In this document: piece by piece, positions 10,416 through 20,045 of the stretch
Position numbering within the stretch: position 1 is the first letter of the stretch
Layout: every line of letters begins with the position of its first letter
Assembly (NCBI RefSeq): GCF_000209165.1
Contig: NC_009068.1
Location: 3,348,001 to 3,412,000, forward strand
Reading direction: 5' to 3'
Length of the DNA: 64,000 nucleotides
Origin: Scheffersomyces stipitis CBS 6054
Taxonomy: Eukaryota; Ascomycota; Pichiomycetes; Serinales; Debaryomycetaceae
The notes under the pieces: model-generated
Database searches by the model: none
What the model saw: only the letters and a program-made list of their open reading frames with translations
Told to the model about the DNA's origin: nothing
Program-made: the position numbers and the translations under genes

Positions 10416-11750
10416 CTATTCTATAATTCTATACTTTCCTAGTGTAACAATATTCCAGTACCCCAATGCCAATTTTTCTCTTCTAGAGACCAGAAGAAGG
10501 TTATCTGGAATATCGGAATTGATTTTAATGTACAAGGGGATTTTGATCTCATGCTCGATATCGCTACAGCTTCCAGTTTCTATGGTGAGCGCAATAGGCA
10601 CGCTATACCAGTTGGCTCCCTTTTGCACCAATTTGTCCACGTCGAATTGATCTACAGCAAGCGCAGACTCCCCTATTCTCTTCAGTTTCTCAGAACGAGA
10701 AACGGCAGTATTTGAAGTCAAGATCGAAGTTGGGATACCTTTCAAGATATTCTTGGAAACGGCATTTCCAATCGTGAACTTCGTTAAAGGAATGCTGATT
10801 GTGAATTTGCTGTTCGAAGCAGGATATACACAATTTGCAGGAAGCTGAGCTGGCGACGCTAAGGAAACTGTCATTTTCGTTTGCAATGGATTTATGATGT
10901 TTAGCACAATATTGTATTGTTCGTCTATATTCAAGATATTAGTTGGTGCGTCGGCGATCTTCAATGTTGGTAGATAATCTACAGCATTGAATTTGGAGGA
11001 GAACTTGTATACCGTTGGTGAATTTGGAATTAATGCCGGCATTTGGAGAATAGTATTACAAGCAAGGCATTTCTTTGAAACTTTTGAAGAAAGCCTATGT
11101 GTCTTTGGAAATAGCTTTGTTGTGGAAGAAATGGTTGGAAATGTTGAAGATAGTATATTTTCGAGATTTGCGATATCTGATATATCTTTATCTGATTCTT
11201 GCACATCAAAATCATCGATTTTTTCTGTTTCTTTCTTACCCAAAGAAAGATTCTCCAACTGCCTCTGGTTGATCTCTTTCGACGACTTATTTGGTTCTGC
11301 TAGCCTCGTTTGTATTTGGCGGAATAATGCATGCTTCTTGTCAGGGTTGTCTTTTCTTTCGAGTCTGATGATGGTATGAAGTGATTTTGGTTTTTCAATA
11401 ACGTTTGTCTTATAAATAAAAGTGCAATACGGACATTTGAAGTTGAACAGCTTGCCTTGTCCATTGTGATCAGATATTGTTATGGTTAGAATGGTTCCAC
11501 ATGAGGGACAATCGAAGCAGTTTTTCAGACAGAAGCTGGCCGAGGACACTGAATGATCTGCTAGACAATTGGAGCAGAATTTGGATTCAATGTTGTAACT
11601 ATACTGGATTGGAGATTTGGGAGTCTGGCAGTTGGGACAGAAGTGAAGCGAAGCGAGGGGGTAGACTTGGTTGAAGTCGATAGCAGTTACGTCTGGCGGA
11701 GCATCTGCCGAAGAGCAGAAAACGAACGAGTCATTGTATATTCTGGACAT
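10416..11750 (-). CDS. Dynactin subunit p62 (DCTN4 / RO-2 family)
   Basis: This 444-residue protein has the cysteine-rich N-terminus typical of dynactin p62. FCPNCQTPKSP, FCSNCLADHS, CFDCPSCGTIL and FKCPYCTFIYKT form paired CxxC zinc modules in residues 32-112. A later CLACNTIL (about residue 231) adds another pair. The C-terminal half is rich in beta-strands, with conserved-looking IPLTKFTIGNA and IPLYIKINSDIPDN. Dynactin p62 sits in the pointed-end complex of dynactin with Arp11, p25 and p27, where it helps dynein bind cargo or the cortex. S. cerevisiae is generally described as lacking a clear p62, so its presence fits a CTG-clade yeast. The start at ATG 11750 (MSRIYNDSFVF) is the first in frame. 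PAC11, the dynein intermediate chain, is at 60 kb. Confidence 0.85.
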   Translation of the reverse strand: MSRIYNDSFVFCSSADAPPDVTAIDFNQVYPLASLHFCPNCQTPKSPIQYSYNIESKFCSNCLADHSVSSASFCLKNCFDCPSCGTILTITISDHNGQGKLFNFKCPYCTFIYKTNVIEKPKSLHTIIRLERKDNPDKKHALFRQIQTRLAEPNKSSKEINQRQLENLSLGKKETEKIDDFDVQESDKDISDIANLENILSSTFPTISSTTKLFPKTHRLSSKVSKKCLACNTILQMPALIPNSPTVYKFSSKFNAVDYLPTLKIADAPTNILNIDEQYNIVLNIINPLQTKMTVSLASPAQLPANCVYPASNSKFTISIPLTKFTIGNAVSKNILKGIPTSILTSNTAVSRSEKLKRIGESALAVDQFDVDKLVQKGANWYSVPIALTIETGSCSDIEHEIKIPLYIKINSDIPDNLLLVSRREKLALGYWNIVTLGKYRIIE

Positions 11751-12633
11751 GAAGAAGAATATGAAATGAACAGTGAAAAATCAATAAATGCTATGAAACT
11801 TCGATGCTATGATGTTATGATAAGGTTTCAGGATGCGCTTTTTCAGAGATTAGATGAATGTGAGAAGTAGCAGAAATATTCAGTATGGTCTTATCAAAGA
11901 GTTCATCATAAAGGTTACAAATTGTCTATTTCTTGGATTCTACAGAGAAAGAAGGCCATATTCACGATCTGATAAAAGTAAATAGAAATTGCTAGTCCCG
12001 ATCTAGTCCTGCGTACAAACGTGTTTTCATTCCCCGGAATAACAAGCCGATGGCAGCCACGCGGACCAAGCAAGAGAAGGTTCGGGTATTTTTTCCGCGG
12101 TTGCAATCGAGCTTCAGAAGCAAAGCCAAATGTATAATTACGAAGACGAAGAGACACGGCTGAACGACAAAGTGTAGATCAGACTCGGAATGATAAATAT
12201 TTCTTTTCTGCATCAATTGGGAACATCTTAGTTGCTCGGGAGTTGTTGTGGTTTCTCGACTAATGGACCCTTACTGTAGTGGTTATACACGTGGAGTAGT
12301 AATAACCACTATGAGCTCATCGCTGAGAATATAAATAGAAAGAAATCCTCGAGGTCTGTATATTTTGATTTCGGACGAGATGGAAGCCTAGTGTCAGACA
12401 ATAAGAGACAGAAGAGATATCGGTTCAGATTTCAGATACCGGGAAGACAACTACAGTGTATATTCTGAACAATTGCAAAATTTATTAAACAGAACTTGCT
12501 GCGACAGATTTTCAACCAAGGAATCTTAGCAAGTCTGTGTCGCTGACTATTCTTGCTACTTTCATTTGCTACTAGTTTCTGTTGTTGTTGCTAGCTTTAC
12601 GCTATTATTACACTATTGATACTTTTGAACAGA
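11751..12633. promoter_or_regulatory. Divergent promoter of p62 and the PMU1-like gene, with an E-box in an inverted repeat
   Basis: This is 0.9 kb between divergent genes. A perfect 9-base inverted repeat has arms agtggttat (12278-12286) and ataaccact (12302-12310). Its 15-base loop contains CACGTGG, the Pho4-type E-box form, about 340 bases upstream of the phosphatase gene. Short reading frames here look spurious, and I found no RNA gene. Confidence 0.4.
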
Positions 12634-13578
12634 ATGTTTGTGCCGTTCTTCTTCATTTTTTCCTTAGCTTTGGCTATTCCACAGCATATTCTCACCATTC
12701 AGCATTCGCCCAAGTTCAAGTCGGTGAACCGTTTCTTCAAACAGAACAATCCAGCTACAAACGACAGTGACTTCTCCATCTTGGCCGATATTGGACTAAA
12801 CAGCAATTACAGCTGGTCTGAGTTGGTCGACGAACTTACGCTGCTCAACAAACATCACCACCATAAGCAATACAAATTATTCTTACTCCAGAGACACGGA
12901 GAAGGTTTCCACAACATTGCTCCGGATCTCGTTGCTAATTGGACCTGTCAGTGGCAGATGCAAGATGGTAATGACGAAATGGAATGGTACGACGCCAGAC
13001 TTACAGAAGTCGGACACGAGCAGATCACCAACTTATCGAAGCTGATAGAGACAGAGATTGAACGTCGTCAAATGCCATTACCAGAGTCTTTCTATGTAAG
13101 TCCTATGAGAAGAACTCTCGAAACCTGGGACTTGACATGGAGCACCATTACGAAACAACAACCACTTATCAAGGAGTTTGCCAGAGAAACATACGGAATC
13201 GGCACAGAAAGTAAGAGACATACAAAGGAATACATTGGCCAGAACTATCCTTTCGCAGTATTCGAGGCAGGCTTTAGCCAGAACGATGAGCTCTGGAAGT
13301 CCGAGGTACACGAACTGAACCAACACCGTAACTACCGGGCCGCCCAGTTACTTTCAGACATCTTCATTAACGACTCAAACCAGATCATCAGTATCGTTTC
13401 ACATTCTGGACTTATCAAATCGATTTTGAAGGTAATTGGACACAGAAAATGGACATTGAAGACCGGCCAGATGATTCCAGTCATCATCGAAGTCGATTAC
13501 ACCAAGAGAGGTAGAGACTTTAACTTGCGCAAGCCATGGGGACGCTTGCCTGAATATTGTTTTGCTCATAGTGACTAA
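12634..13578 (+). CDS. Secreted PMU1-like histidine phosphatase (phosphoglycerate-mutase superfamily)
   Basis: This is a 314-residue protein starting at ATG 12634; the frame opens upstream only from TTG. Residues 1-16 (MFVPFFFIFSLALAIP) look like a signal peptide, and NYS, NWT and NLS are possible N-glycosylation sites. The catalytic RHG motif is at residues 87-89 (LLQRHGEGFHN). The second conserved block is PMRRTLETWDLTW, and the second catalytic histidine is in IVSHSGLIKSILK. This pattern matches the fungal PMU1/YKL128C group of histidine phosphatases rather than glycolytic phosphoglycerate mutase. The substrate is unknown; secretion plus an upstream CACGTGG would fit phosphate scavenging, which is inference. 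It is intact. Confidence 0.8.
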   Translation: MFVPFFFIFSLALAIPQHILTIQHSPKFKSVNRFFKQNNPATNDSDFSILADIGLNSNYSWSELVDELTLLNKHHHHKQYKLFLLQRHGEGFHNIAPDLVANWTCQWQMQDGNDEMEWYDARLTEVGHEQITNLSKLIETEIERRQMPLPESFYVSPMRRTLETWDLTWSTITKQQPLIKEFARETYGIGTESKRHTKEYIGQNYPFAVFEAGFSQNDELWKSEVHELNQHRNYRAAQLLSDIFINDSNQIISIVSHSGLIKSILKVIGHRKWTLKTGQMIPVIIEVDYTKRGRDFNLRKPWGRLPEYCFAHSD

Positions 13579-14907
13579 ATATAGACGTGAGAATTGTTTA
13601 ATAATAGAATTTGGTTTACACACATGGTAACAATTATAGAAGGATTTCTATAAATGGGTTCACGATAAATATACGAACAATCGGGACACTTTTGGCAAAG
13701 CCGAGTAAGACTGAAATATGTAAGCAAGTTTCACTGCTTCCGCACTGAGGGCACACTCGAAAGTTATTTGATTGCAAAATTCTGTCAGATGCTTTAATCA
13801 AATGGTACAGTACCTGGGTGAGTTTCACCAGAGTGCGGCTCAAACCTTACTAAATTCACTTTCGGCGAAGGAGCCGGCGATGCGAGCTCTAACTATAAAA
13901 TATTGGCCCATTTAGAAGTACTCTTGATGCGCATAAATATTGTGCCGCCAAACTCTGTCTGCATGTGCCGGCACAAGTCTTGGGCTCGTAATGCTCTGAC
14001 AGAAATCCTTCTTCATATTTAGGATAGCAACAGAAACTTCTGCCATTCCGAACTAGCAAGCTCCGAATTTGCCCCGGAATTCATCTTTCGCAACAAATCA
14101 GATAGAGAATATTCGCGTATTTTCTAATCTCGCATTAAAAATTGTGAAGTCGCAATAATGACCAAGATCTACCTCGGTTTAGAATTGAACTCATTTTCGC
14201 TAGGAGGGATTGTAAGAATGGCAAACAACTTTTTAGTGCTAAATAGTTCGGCAGAAATTTCCAGTTCTTTAATTCCACTATAGCCGCGAACCCCGAATGG
14301 GTCTATTTCTAATTTCCGGTTCAAAACTCTACTACAGTGCCTCCGGTCTTGTTTGGATCATCGCTGTCAACCTACTTGTCATATATGACACAAACGCCTA
14401 GACTCTGTGCAATGACATCACTCCTGTTTGTCAGGATGCGATTGCGCACTATATGCTGGATAATATTTGCAGGTGCAGAAAAATATTTCTCCTGTTGACA
14501 ATGGTCTAGACCTCACTTGTTGTTTCCACTACTGTTTTTGAACCAACAAACGCGCCAATTGGACAAAAAAAAGTAGCGTCGACAAAGCGGACCGAAATCT
14601 CGATGGATCGAGACTCTCGAGAACTTAGCGCCTGTGAAAGACCCGTGTTGGCACGTTCAAGTTGTGTTTTGTGGGTCTTCTAGGGTCGTTGCAAACAACA
14701 CGTTGTGTTGCAGGGTAGTCCTCAGCTGCTAAGCACCAGTAGAGGATATTTTTAACCAGCTCACCATATTTAGGTGCTGCTCGTGTCTGCATATAAGTCT
14801 CGCTGGCTAGCATGGGCGTAGAAGTGGTCCTGTTTGAACGTATATCTGGGACCGGGTCTGAGACGGTCGCAAACAGCGGAGCCACCACAAAGAAGCCCTC
14901 ACCGTTG

Positions 14908-14926
14908 CCCACACCGTTGGTGTGGG
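14908..14926. repeat. Perfect short hairpin
   Basis: The sequence cccacaccgttggtgtggg has 8-base arms and a 3-base loop. It could be a protein-binding palindrome or an RNA hairpin; nothing nearby decides which. Confidence 0.7.
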
Positions 14927-15659
14927 AGGTCCACCAAACGGTTTCAGTCCGGGAGATCTCAAGGTGGAATTCCTGTAAATGTGTGGCCAAAACTCGAAAT
15001 CGAAATAATGGACAAATGGAATAGGGGGTGGAACCACTTATCAGAATTAGGAATTAGAGAAGATCTGAATTGCGCATTTACGAACTCACTGAAATCCGCT
15101 GTAGGGAAGCGACTGGCGGTATTGAAATTTGTAGCCACTCACTAGTGAGCAGCGGGAGACGACCCTGTAGCAGATAGAGGGCTGTAGCTATGGCGATAGT
15201 CGTATATAGCCGTGTGGTATTGTCGCAATAGAGCCATTGTTCGGTCCATGTTCCGAAGTCGAGAAATTGCTGGTCGGGTGTCTTTTTCCACCGGGCTCTA
15301 GCGAGGATTGGGAGGTACAAATGGCTCCCTCTGTGTAGGTCGGAATTTCTCTCCGTTTCTAAAGATAGTTCGCACCAGACGAAAAAAATCACAGTGCCAT
15401 ACCTAAAGAATACGTCTAGTACGACACATTTTGTGGGTGAGGAGTGAATGTGCGTTAGTGAGAAAATCGGGTTATTTTTAGCGGCGATTTTAGTGTAGCG
15501 AAGAAAATGTCCCTAAAATCTGGTGGATTTGCCAAGGTTGCAGTAGACGAGTACGGAGGAAGGTCGTAGCTTGAGTTTGCCCACGGATAAACTGCTACCT
15601 CAGGCCTGAATTCGTCGCAAAAGCGAATAGCCGAGGTTGACACTTCTGCCCCTACCTGT

Positions 15660-15710
15660 TGTAGCATCTGTAGCACGAGTAGCATCTGTAGCACCTGTAG
15701 CACCTGTGTA
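15660..15710. repeat. 9-base tandem repeat (tgtagcacc-like)
   Basis: About five degenerate copies of a 9-base unit close to tgtagcatc/tgtagcacc follow each other. The period is a multiple of three, and one minus-strand frame through it reads repeated ATDATRATDAT-like residues, but that frame has no other support as a gene. Confidence 0.75.
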
Positions 15711-16190
15711 GTACTTTGGAGCGTGGACTTGGGCATCTAGATTCCTCCCTTTCGCAGGAGTTCTTAGCGAGGTCTGTGTCTCGATTACAGCTGTACGGCT
15801 GAATTGCCACGAGCTATAAAGTCTGGGCCAGCAGAATAGCCAATTATAAGCGTACGTGCCGAGAACGTAGTACGGACTGAATTTCAGAAATGTCATGTTA
15901 CAACAAGTAGAATTGAAAGCACAGTAAAGGTAACAATAGAATTTTAGTATTGGGACTATACCGTAGCTAGAGAGAAGTCGGAATAGTTTAGCGACGTTCG
16001 CGCGGCGACTAAATTTGTTTCTCGCTATACCGACCTAGGGAGAATAAAGCGTAGTGGCACTGTAGCGACTCTCGTGCCGTCAAGCGCGGGCACCCTAGAC
16101 GTCACTCAACTCACCAAGAATAGAACCAGGGCTGTGACAGTTGTCTTGATGACCATTTCCTTCACACGATCACTGCTGACCGGAGGTGTG

Positions 16191-16230
16191 GAAGTGACTG
16201 GAAGTGACTGGAAGTGACTGGAAAAGACTG
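16191..16230. repeat. 10-base tandem repeat (gaagtgactg)
   Basis: Three perfect copies of gaagtgactg (16191-16220) are followed by a fourth with two changes (gaaaagactg). They lie about 750 bases upstream of the tyrosine phosphatase ATG. Confidence 0.85.
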
Positions 16231-16730
16231 GAACCGGAAATTGCAGAAAGTAATACCTCCTTGGAGAGACCCCAATAACAGCCAGTGGTCCGCAGCAGAG
16301 GATAGGTAGATGGTTGTAAACCGCTCAGTAGATCTTGTCTCTCCCTATCCAGAGCTCAGCTTCAAAGCCCAGTCATTCGTGCGAGCTTCTCCACCTGCCC
16401 TCGGAAGTGGCCGCAATTTATGCCGTTATTTTTTTTTGTTTCGGGTATATTTTCTGCAGTTGGTGCCTTATTTTCTGCAACCTGCGTAGCCCACACAGAG
16501 TCTAGAACATCGACTGTTAGTCCGTGACTGGGCCATACTGGAGGCCCTTCTCCATATATATTTCTCCAAATCTCAGGCTACCAACCAAGTTGGTGTAGAG
16601 ACTTAATTTAGCGGACTTCTCTTTTCTTCCTTCCATTTGGGCTTTGAAGCTTAGCGTAGATTTTCCGTCTTTCTTCATTCCACTTGCCATTTTATCCTTG
16701 ACTCTGAGTCTACAATAAAGATACCCGTAA

Positions 16731-16753
16731 CATCATTACATCATTACATCATA
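16731..16753. repeat. 8-base tandem repeat (catcatta)
   Basis: Two perfect copies of catcatta and one near copy lie in the probable 5' leader of the tyrosine phosphatase. Further catcatac motifs follow at about 16790-16800. Confidence 0.7.
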
Positions 16754-16974
16754 GCAACATACATACTGCTCAATCAGCCACATCATACACATCATACATA
16801 TCCACTTGCTTGTCTGACACTCACATCACTCAACAGAAGCGTAGAACCACCTGACTTTTATCACTGACATTGCCATATAATCATTTCAAATCACATCCGA
16901 TCATCTTTGCCATTTCTCTTGCCATAACATACCCACGCAATTCACAACAAATTCAATACCTCACGTAACTTAGA

Positions 16975-19809
16975 ATGGAGACGATGAGTTCCTCTCCGTC
17001 AATATGTGCCTCGCCTAACTTCACGTTTCCCTCCACGCCGTCTAAGCAGCCGGAATCCACAGACTACTTCAACAAATCAAAGCCGTCGGCCTCGCCTAAA
17101 TATACCAGCACATCCACAGCACGACAGCCAGATTACTTTCGGTTCGCCGGAACCATGTCGTCGCCCACATCCACACCCGTAGCATCCAAACCTTCATCAA
17201 ACGCAAGTCCTAATACTAATCCGCATACAAATACAAGTTTAACCAATTCAATTTTAAGTGGGAATTCAAGCGTAAATAGCAGTTCCACTTCAGCATCACA
17301 TCCAAAGTTCACTAGTTCAAATTCAAATTCAAATTCAAATACAAACCCATTAGACACTTGCGCTGCAACATCATCCAATCCAGTTCCATGCACTGTCACC
17401 AAGACGTTTTCGCCAGTTTCTTCTTCCGCTCCTTCACACAAAGCGGTCAACGACTCCATCGGCTCAATAACCTCCAACACTTCTGACCTCACAATCTACG
17501 AAACCTCATCGAGAAGGACCAACGATTCGCGTGAGACTCTTGTAGATGAGGAAAATGCAGAAACACGCAAAATTCCCAAGTATAAACACAACCACACAGC
17601 CTCAGCTTCGGGAGGCGAGTGCCACCACACACTTTTGAGCTTTAACGAAGTAGACGAGTATGCCGTTCCCAAAATGGCTTCGGCTATCGAGTCTTCATTT
17701 CCTTCTGCTTATCGTTCAGGAAGAGCCGCCACTCTGGCTCCTCTCACTGTAGCTGTACCTCCTTCAATGTCTGCACGTTTTGCCAATCCTCCATCTCCAC
17801 TGACTCTCAAGAAACAGATCACGTTACCTTCTCTTTCCCTAAATGGCAGCAGTCTTTCCCTTGATTCTGTTAAGTCGGAGCAAATGAAAAGACTTAGCTA
17901 TTTGCCTTCACAGAACTACAAACAGCAGATAGAGAAGTTGAATCCAGATCGTATTAAGTACTTTTCTCTAAACGATATAACGATTCCTACCAACGATGAG
18001 CATGTCTTGGTTATCGATATCAGACCGTTTACTGACTTTGCCAAGCTGCACATTACTAATGCGTTGAACATCTGTCTTCCTTCGACATTGTTGAAACGTC
18101 CTAACTTCACACTTATCAGATGTATCAATTCTTTGCCTAATGCCGAAAAGGTAAGGTTCAACCAGTTTCTTCTGGAGCTGTTCAACGGTATAATAGTTCT
18201 TTATGATTCGATGCCCAACTCGTCCAACTTGTTCCACATGGTTAACAAATTTATCAACTGTAACGTCTTCATGGAGTCTAAGCACCAGATCCATCTTGTA
18301 GACTCTTCCATCCATCAGTTTGCTGAGCAGTATCCCAGTTTGTTTGACACTGATGTGACGTCAGCATCATCAGCAAATGTAGATTCTTTGAATAATTACT
18401 TGCCGCCCATCATTGTCACGGAGAAGTACCGGTCTCATTCGGTATCAGACCTTCTGCCCTGCCAGAGATCTACACCTACTTCTTCTTCTATAGATAAGAC
18501 GAGTACGCCAATCCTCAGCAACTTCTCTTTGCCAAAGCCGAAGGCTAATATCTTCAAGTTGAGACACAACGAAGATTTGGCTAACTCAGCCGTTTCTTCA
18601 GCGACTTCCTCTGCATCTGAGGCTTTGAGCAAAAACGCTATTAGTTTGTTCAAGTTGAAGAACTTGCCTGACGACAGAACGACATTGCCCAAATGGATTC
18701 GGTCTACGGTTGTGGATGTGAAGACGAATCAGCAGGGAACTAAGATCAACGACGACTTCTACTCTTTGGAGAAGTTTGAGCAGAAGAGATTGATTTCAGC
18801 ATTAACTTTGCAAAGACCAAACTCGTCCAACAACGTTGTTTTATCACCTTTGGCAGAAGGAGAAGTTGCACCAACAATCAGTTGCGGAATTGAGTATGGC
18901 CACAAGAACAGATATAAGGATATTTTCTTGTACGAGCATTCGCGTGTGAAATTGAATGACAGTGTCAAGGAAGACAGTAAGGAGCTTGAGGAAGAGGAAC
19001 GTGATACTGAAGATTACATCAACGCCTCGTATTTGAATCCTATTCAGACTGTAGAAGGATTGACGGGTCTAACTCCTAAGTTTCTTAAGCATCTCAAGTA
19101 TATTGCAACTCAGGGACCTATGGAGGAGACAATGGGAGATTTCTGGAAGGTCATTATCAATTTGCAGATTCCAATTATCATTTCATTGACAGATGAGATA
19201 GAAAACGGCGTAATGAAGTGCTCGCCATTCTGGAAGAGCGGAGTATACAAATCTAACAAAAGTTCTATAACTTTAAGATTGCAGAACAGTAAAACTGTCA
19301 ACGATTACTTGATTATGCGTTCGTTTGACATGACTATGACAGATGGTTACAATTCAGCAGTACACCACAAAGTGTTACAACTTCAGTTGTTGTCGTGGCC
19401 GGATATGGGCACAGTTCTGACTCCTGTAGATATTATCCAATTGATCCAGTTGAAGAGTTATCTTTTGGACCATTTGAAGTTGGGTGAGAATTGCGAGTAC
19501 CCAACTGCTATTCATTGTTCAGCAGGATGCGGCAGAACAGGAACTTTGTGTACCATTGACACTATCATCAACATCTTGAAAAACAACCACAGCACAGAGT
19601 TGCTATACGATCCAGTTTATAACATAGTCAACAACTTCAGGAAGCAGCGTATCTCAATGGTGCAGAACTTAAGACAGTACTTCTTGATCTACGAAGTGTT
19701 GCTCCACTACTTAAACAACGGGAAATTTAACGACAGTCCAAGTACGATGAAGTCTTGGAACGAGCTTATTGATTTGGATATTATCCAGGAGTTTATTTCA
19801 GGGTATTAG
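16975..19809 (+). CDS. PTP3: Protein tyrosine phosphatase of the Ptp2/Ptp3 type with a rhodanese-like domain
   Basis: This 944-residue protein starts at ATG 16975. Residues 1-270 are serine/asparagine-rich and probably disordered, and include four TTCAAA units (17316-17339) that encode an Asn-Ser run. A rhodanese/Cdc25-like domain covers about 325-455 (VLVIDIRPF, then CLPSTLLKRPNF). The catalytic domain covers about 585-944, with EDYINASYLNP, YIATQGPMEETMGDFWKVI, the WPD loop at 808-810 and the signature HCSAGCGRTGT with Cys848 and Arg854. Ptp2 and Ptp3 dephosphorylate the MAP kinases Hog1, Fus3 and Slt2. The length is closer to Ptp3 than Ptp2, so the symbol is a best guess within that pair. 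The CTG at 18046-18048 (residue 358) falls in the FAK-x-HI position where relatives carry serine. The very long upstream region suggests complex control. Confidence 0.9.
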   Translation: METMSSSPSICASPNFTFPSTPSKQPESTDYFNKSKPSASPKYTSTSTARQPDYFRFAGTMSSPTSTPVASKPSSNASPNTNPHTNTSLTNSILSGNSSVNSSSTSASHPKFTSSNSNSNSNTNPLDTCAATSSNPVPCTVTKTFSPVSSSAPSHKAVNDSIGSITSNTSDLTIYETSSRRTNDSRETLVDEENAETRKIPKYKHNHTASASGGECHHTLLSFNEVDEYAVPKMASAIESSFPSAYRSGRAATLAPLTVAVPPSMSARFANPPSPLTLKKQITLPSLSLNGSSLSLDSVKSEQMKRLSYLPSQNYKQQIEKLNPDRIKYFSLNDITIPTNDEHVLVIDIRPFTDFAKLHITNALNICLPSTLLKRPNFTLIRCINSLPNAEKVRFNQFLLELFNGIIVLYDSMPNSSNLFHMVNKFINCNVFMESKHQIHLVDSSIHQFAEQYPSLFDTDVTSASSANVDSLNNYLPPIIVTEKYRSHSVSDLLPCQRSTPTSSSIDKTSTPILSNFSLPKPKANIFKLRHNEDLANSAVSSATSSASEALSKNAISLFKLKNLPDDRTTLPKWIRSTVVDVKTNQQGTKINDDFYSLEKFEQKRLISALTLQRPNSSNNVVLSPLAEGEVAPTISCGIEYGHKNRYKDIFLYEHSRVKLNDSVKEDSKELEEEERDTEDYINASYLNPIQTVEGLTGLTPKFLKHLKYIATQGPMEETMGDFWKVIINLQIPIIISLTDEIENGVMKCSPFWKSGVYKSNKSSITLRLQNSKTVNDYLIMRSFDMTMTDGYNSAVHHKVLQLQLLSWPDMGTVLTPVDIIQLIQLKSYLLDHLKLGENCEYPTAIHCSAGCGRTGTLCTIDTIINILKNNHSTELLYDPVYNIVNNFRKQRISMVQNLRQYFLIYEVLLHYLNNGKFNDSPSTMKSWNELIDLDIIQEFISGY

Positions 19810-20045
19810 AGGAAAAGGTTTGACAAAACAAAATACATGAACATGTATAATGCGTTTTGATTTTTTTGATTTTGCCAGTCTGGCGTTGTAGCCGACCTTT
19901 TATAATTTCAGTTCACTTTTATACAATTTAATAAAATGGGTTTTCGGTTCACATTATACCTTACATGACTAATCAAAATAACTAATAATGTAGGCTACAC
20001 AGCAAGAAGTGCTATCTTCTCCAACAATTCACGTTAACTACAAGA

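Larger units (their letters stand above)
13579..16974. other. 3.4 kb gene-poor region ahead of the tyrosine phosphatase gene
   Basis: Open frames here reach only about 120 codons. They overlap each other on both strands and resemble nothing I know, so I call no gene. The DNA looks less AT-rich than other gaps. It contains a perfect hairpin at 14908-14926 and three short tandem repeats, listed separately. The last 300 bases are pyrimidine- and CA-rich with no ATG close to the gene, as expected of a long 5' leader. Long upstream regions of this kind are common for regulators in CTG-clade yeasts. A non-coding RNA or a decayed element could be hidden; I cannot show either. Confidence 0.5.

Noticed and set aside
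14625..15896. Several overlapping frames of 70-120 codons in the gene-poor block
   Set aside because: They overlap on both strands, share no domain with known families, and one owes its length to a tandem repeat with period nine.
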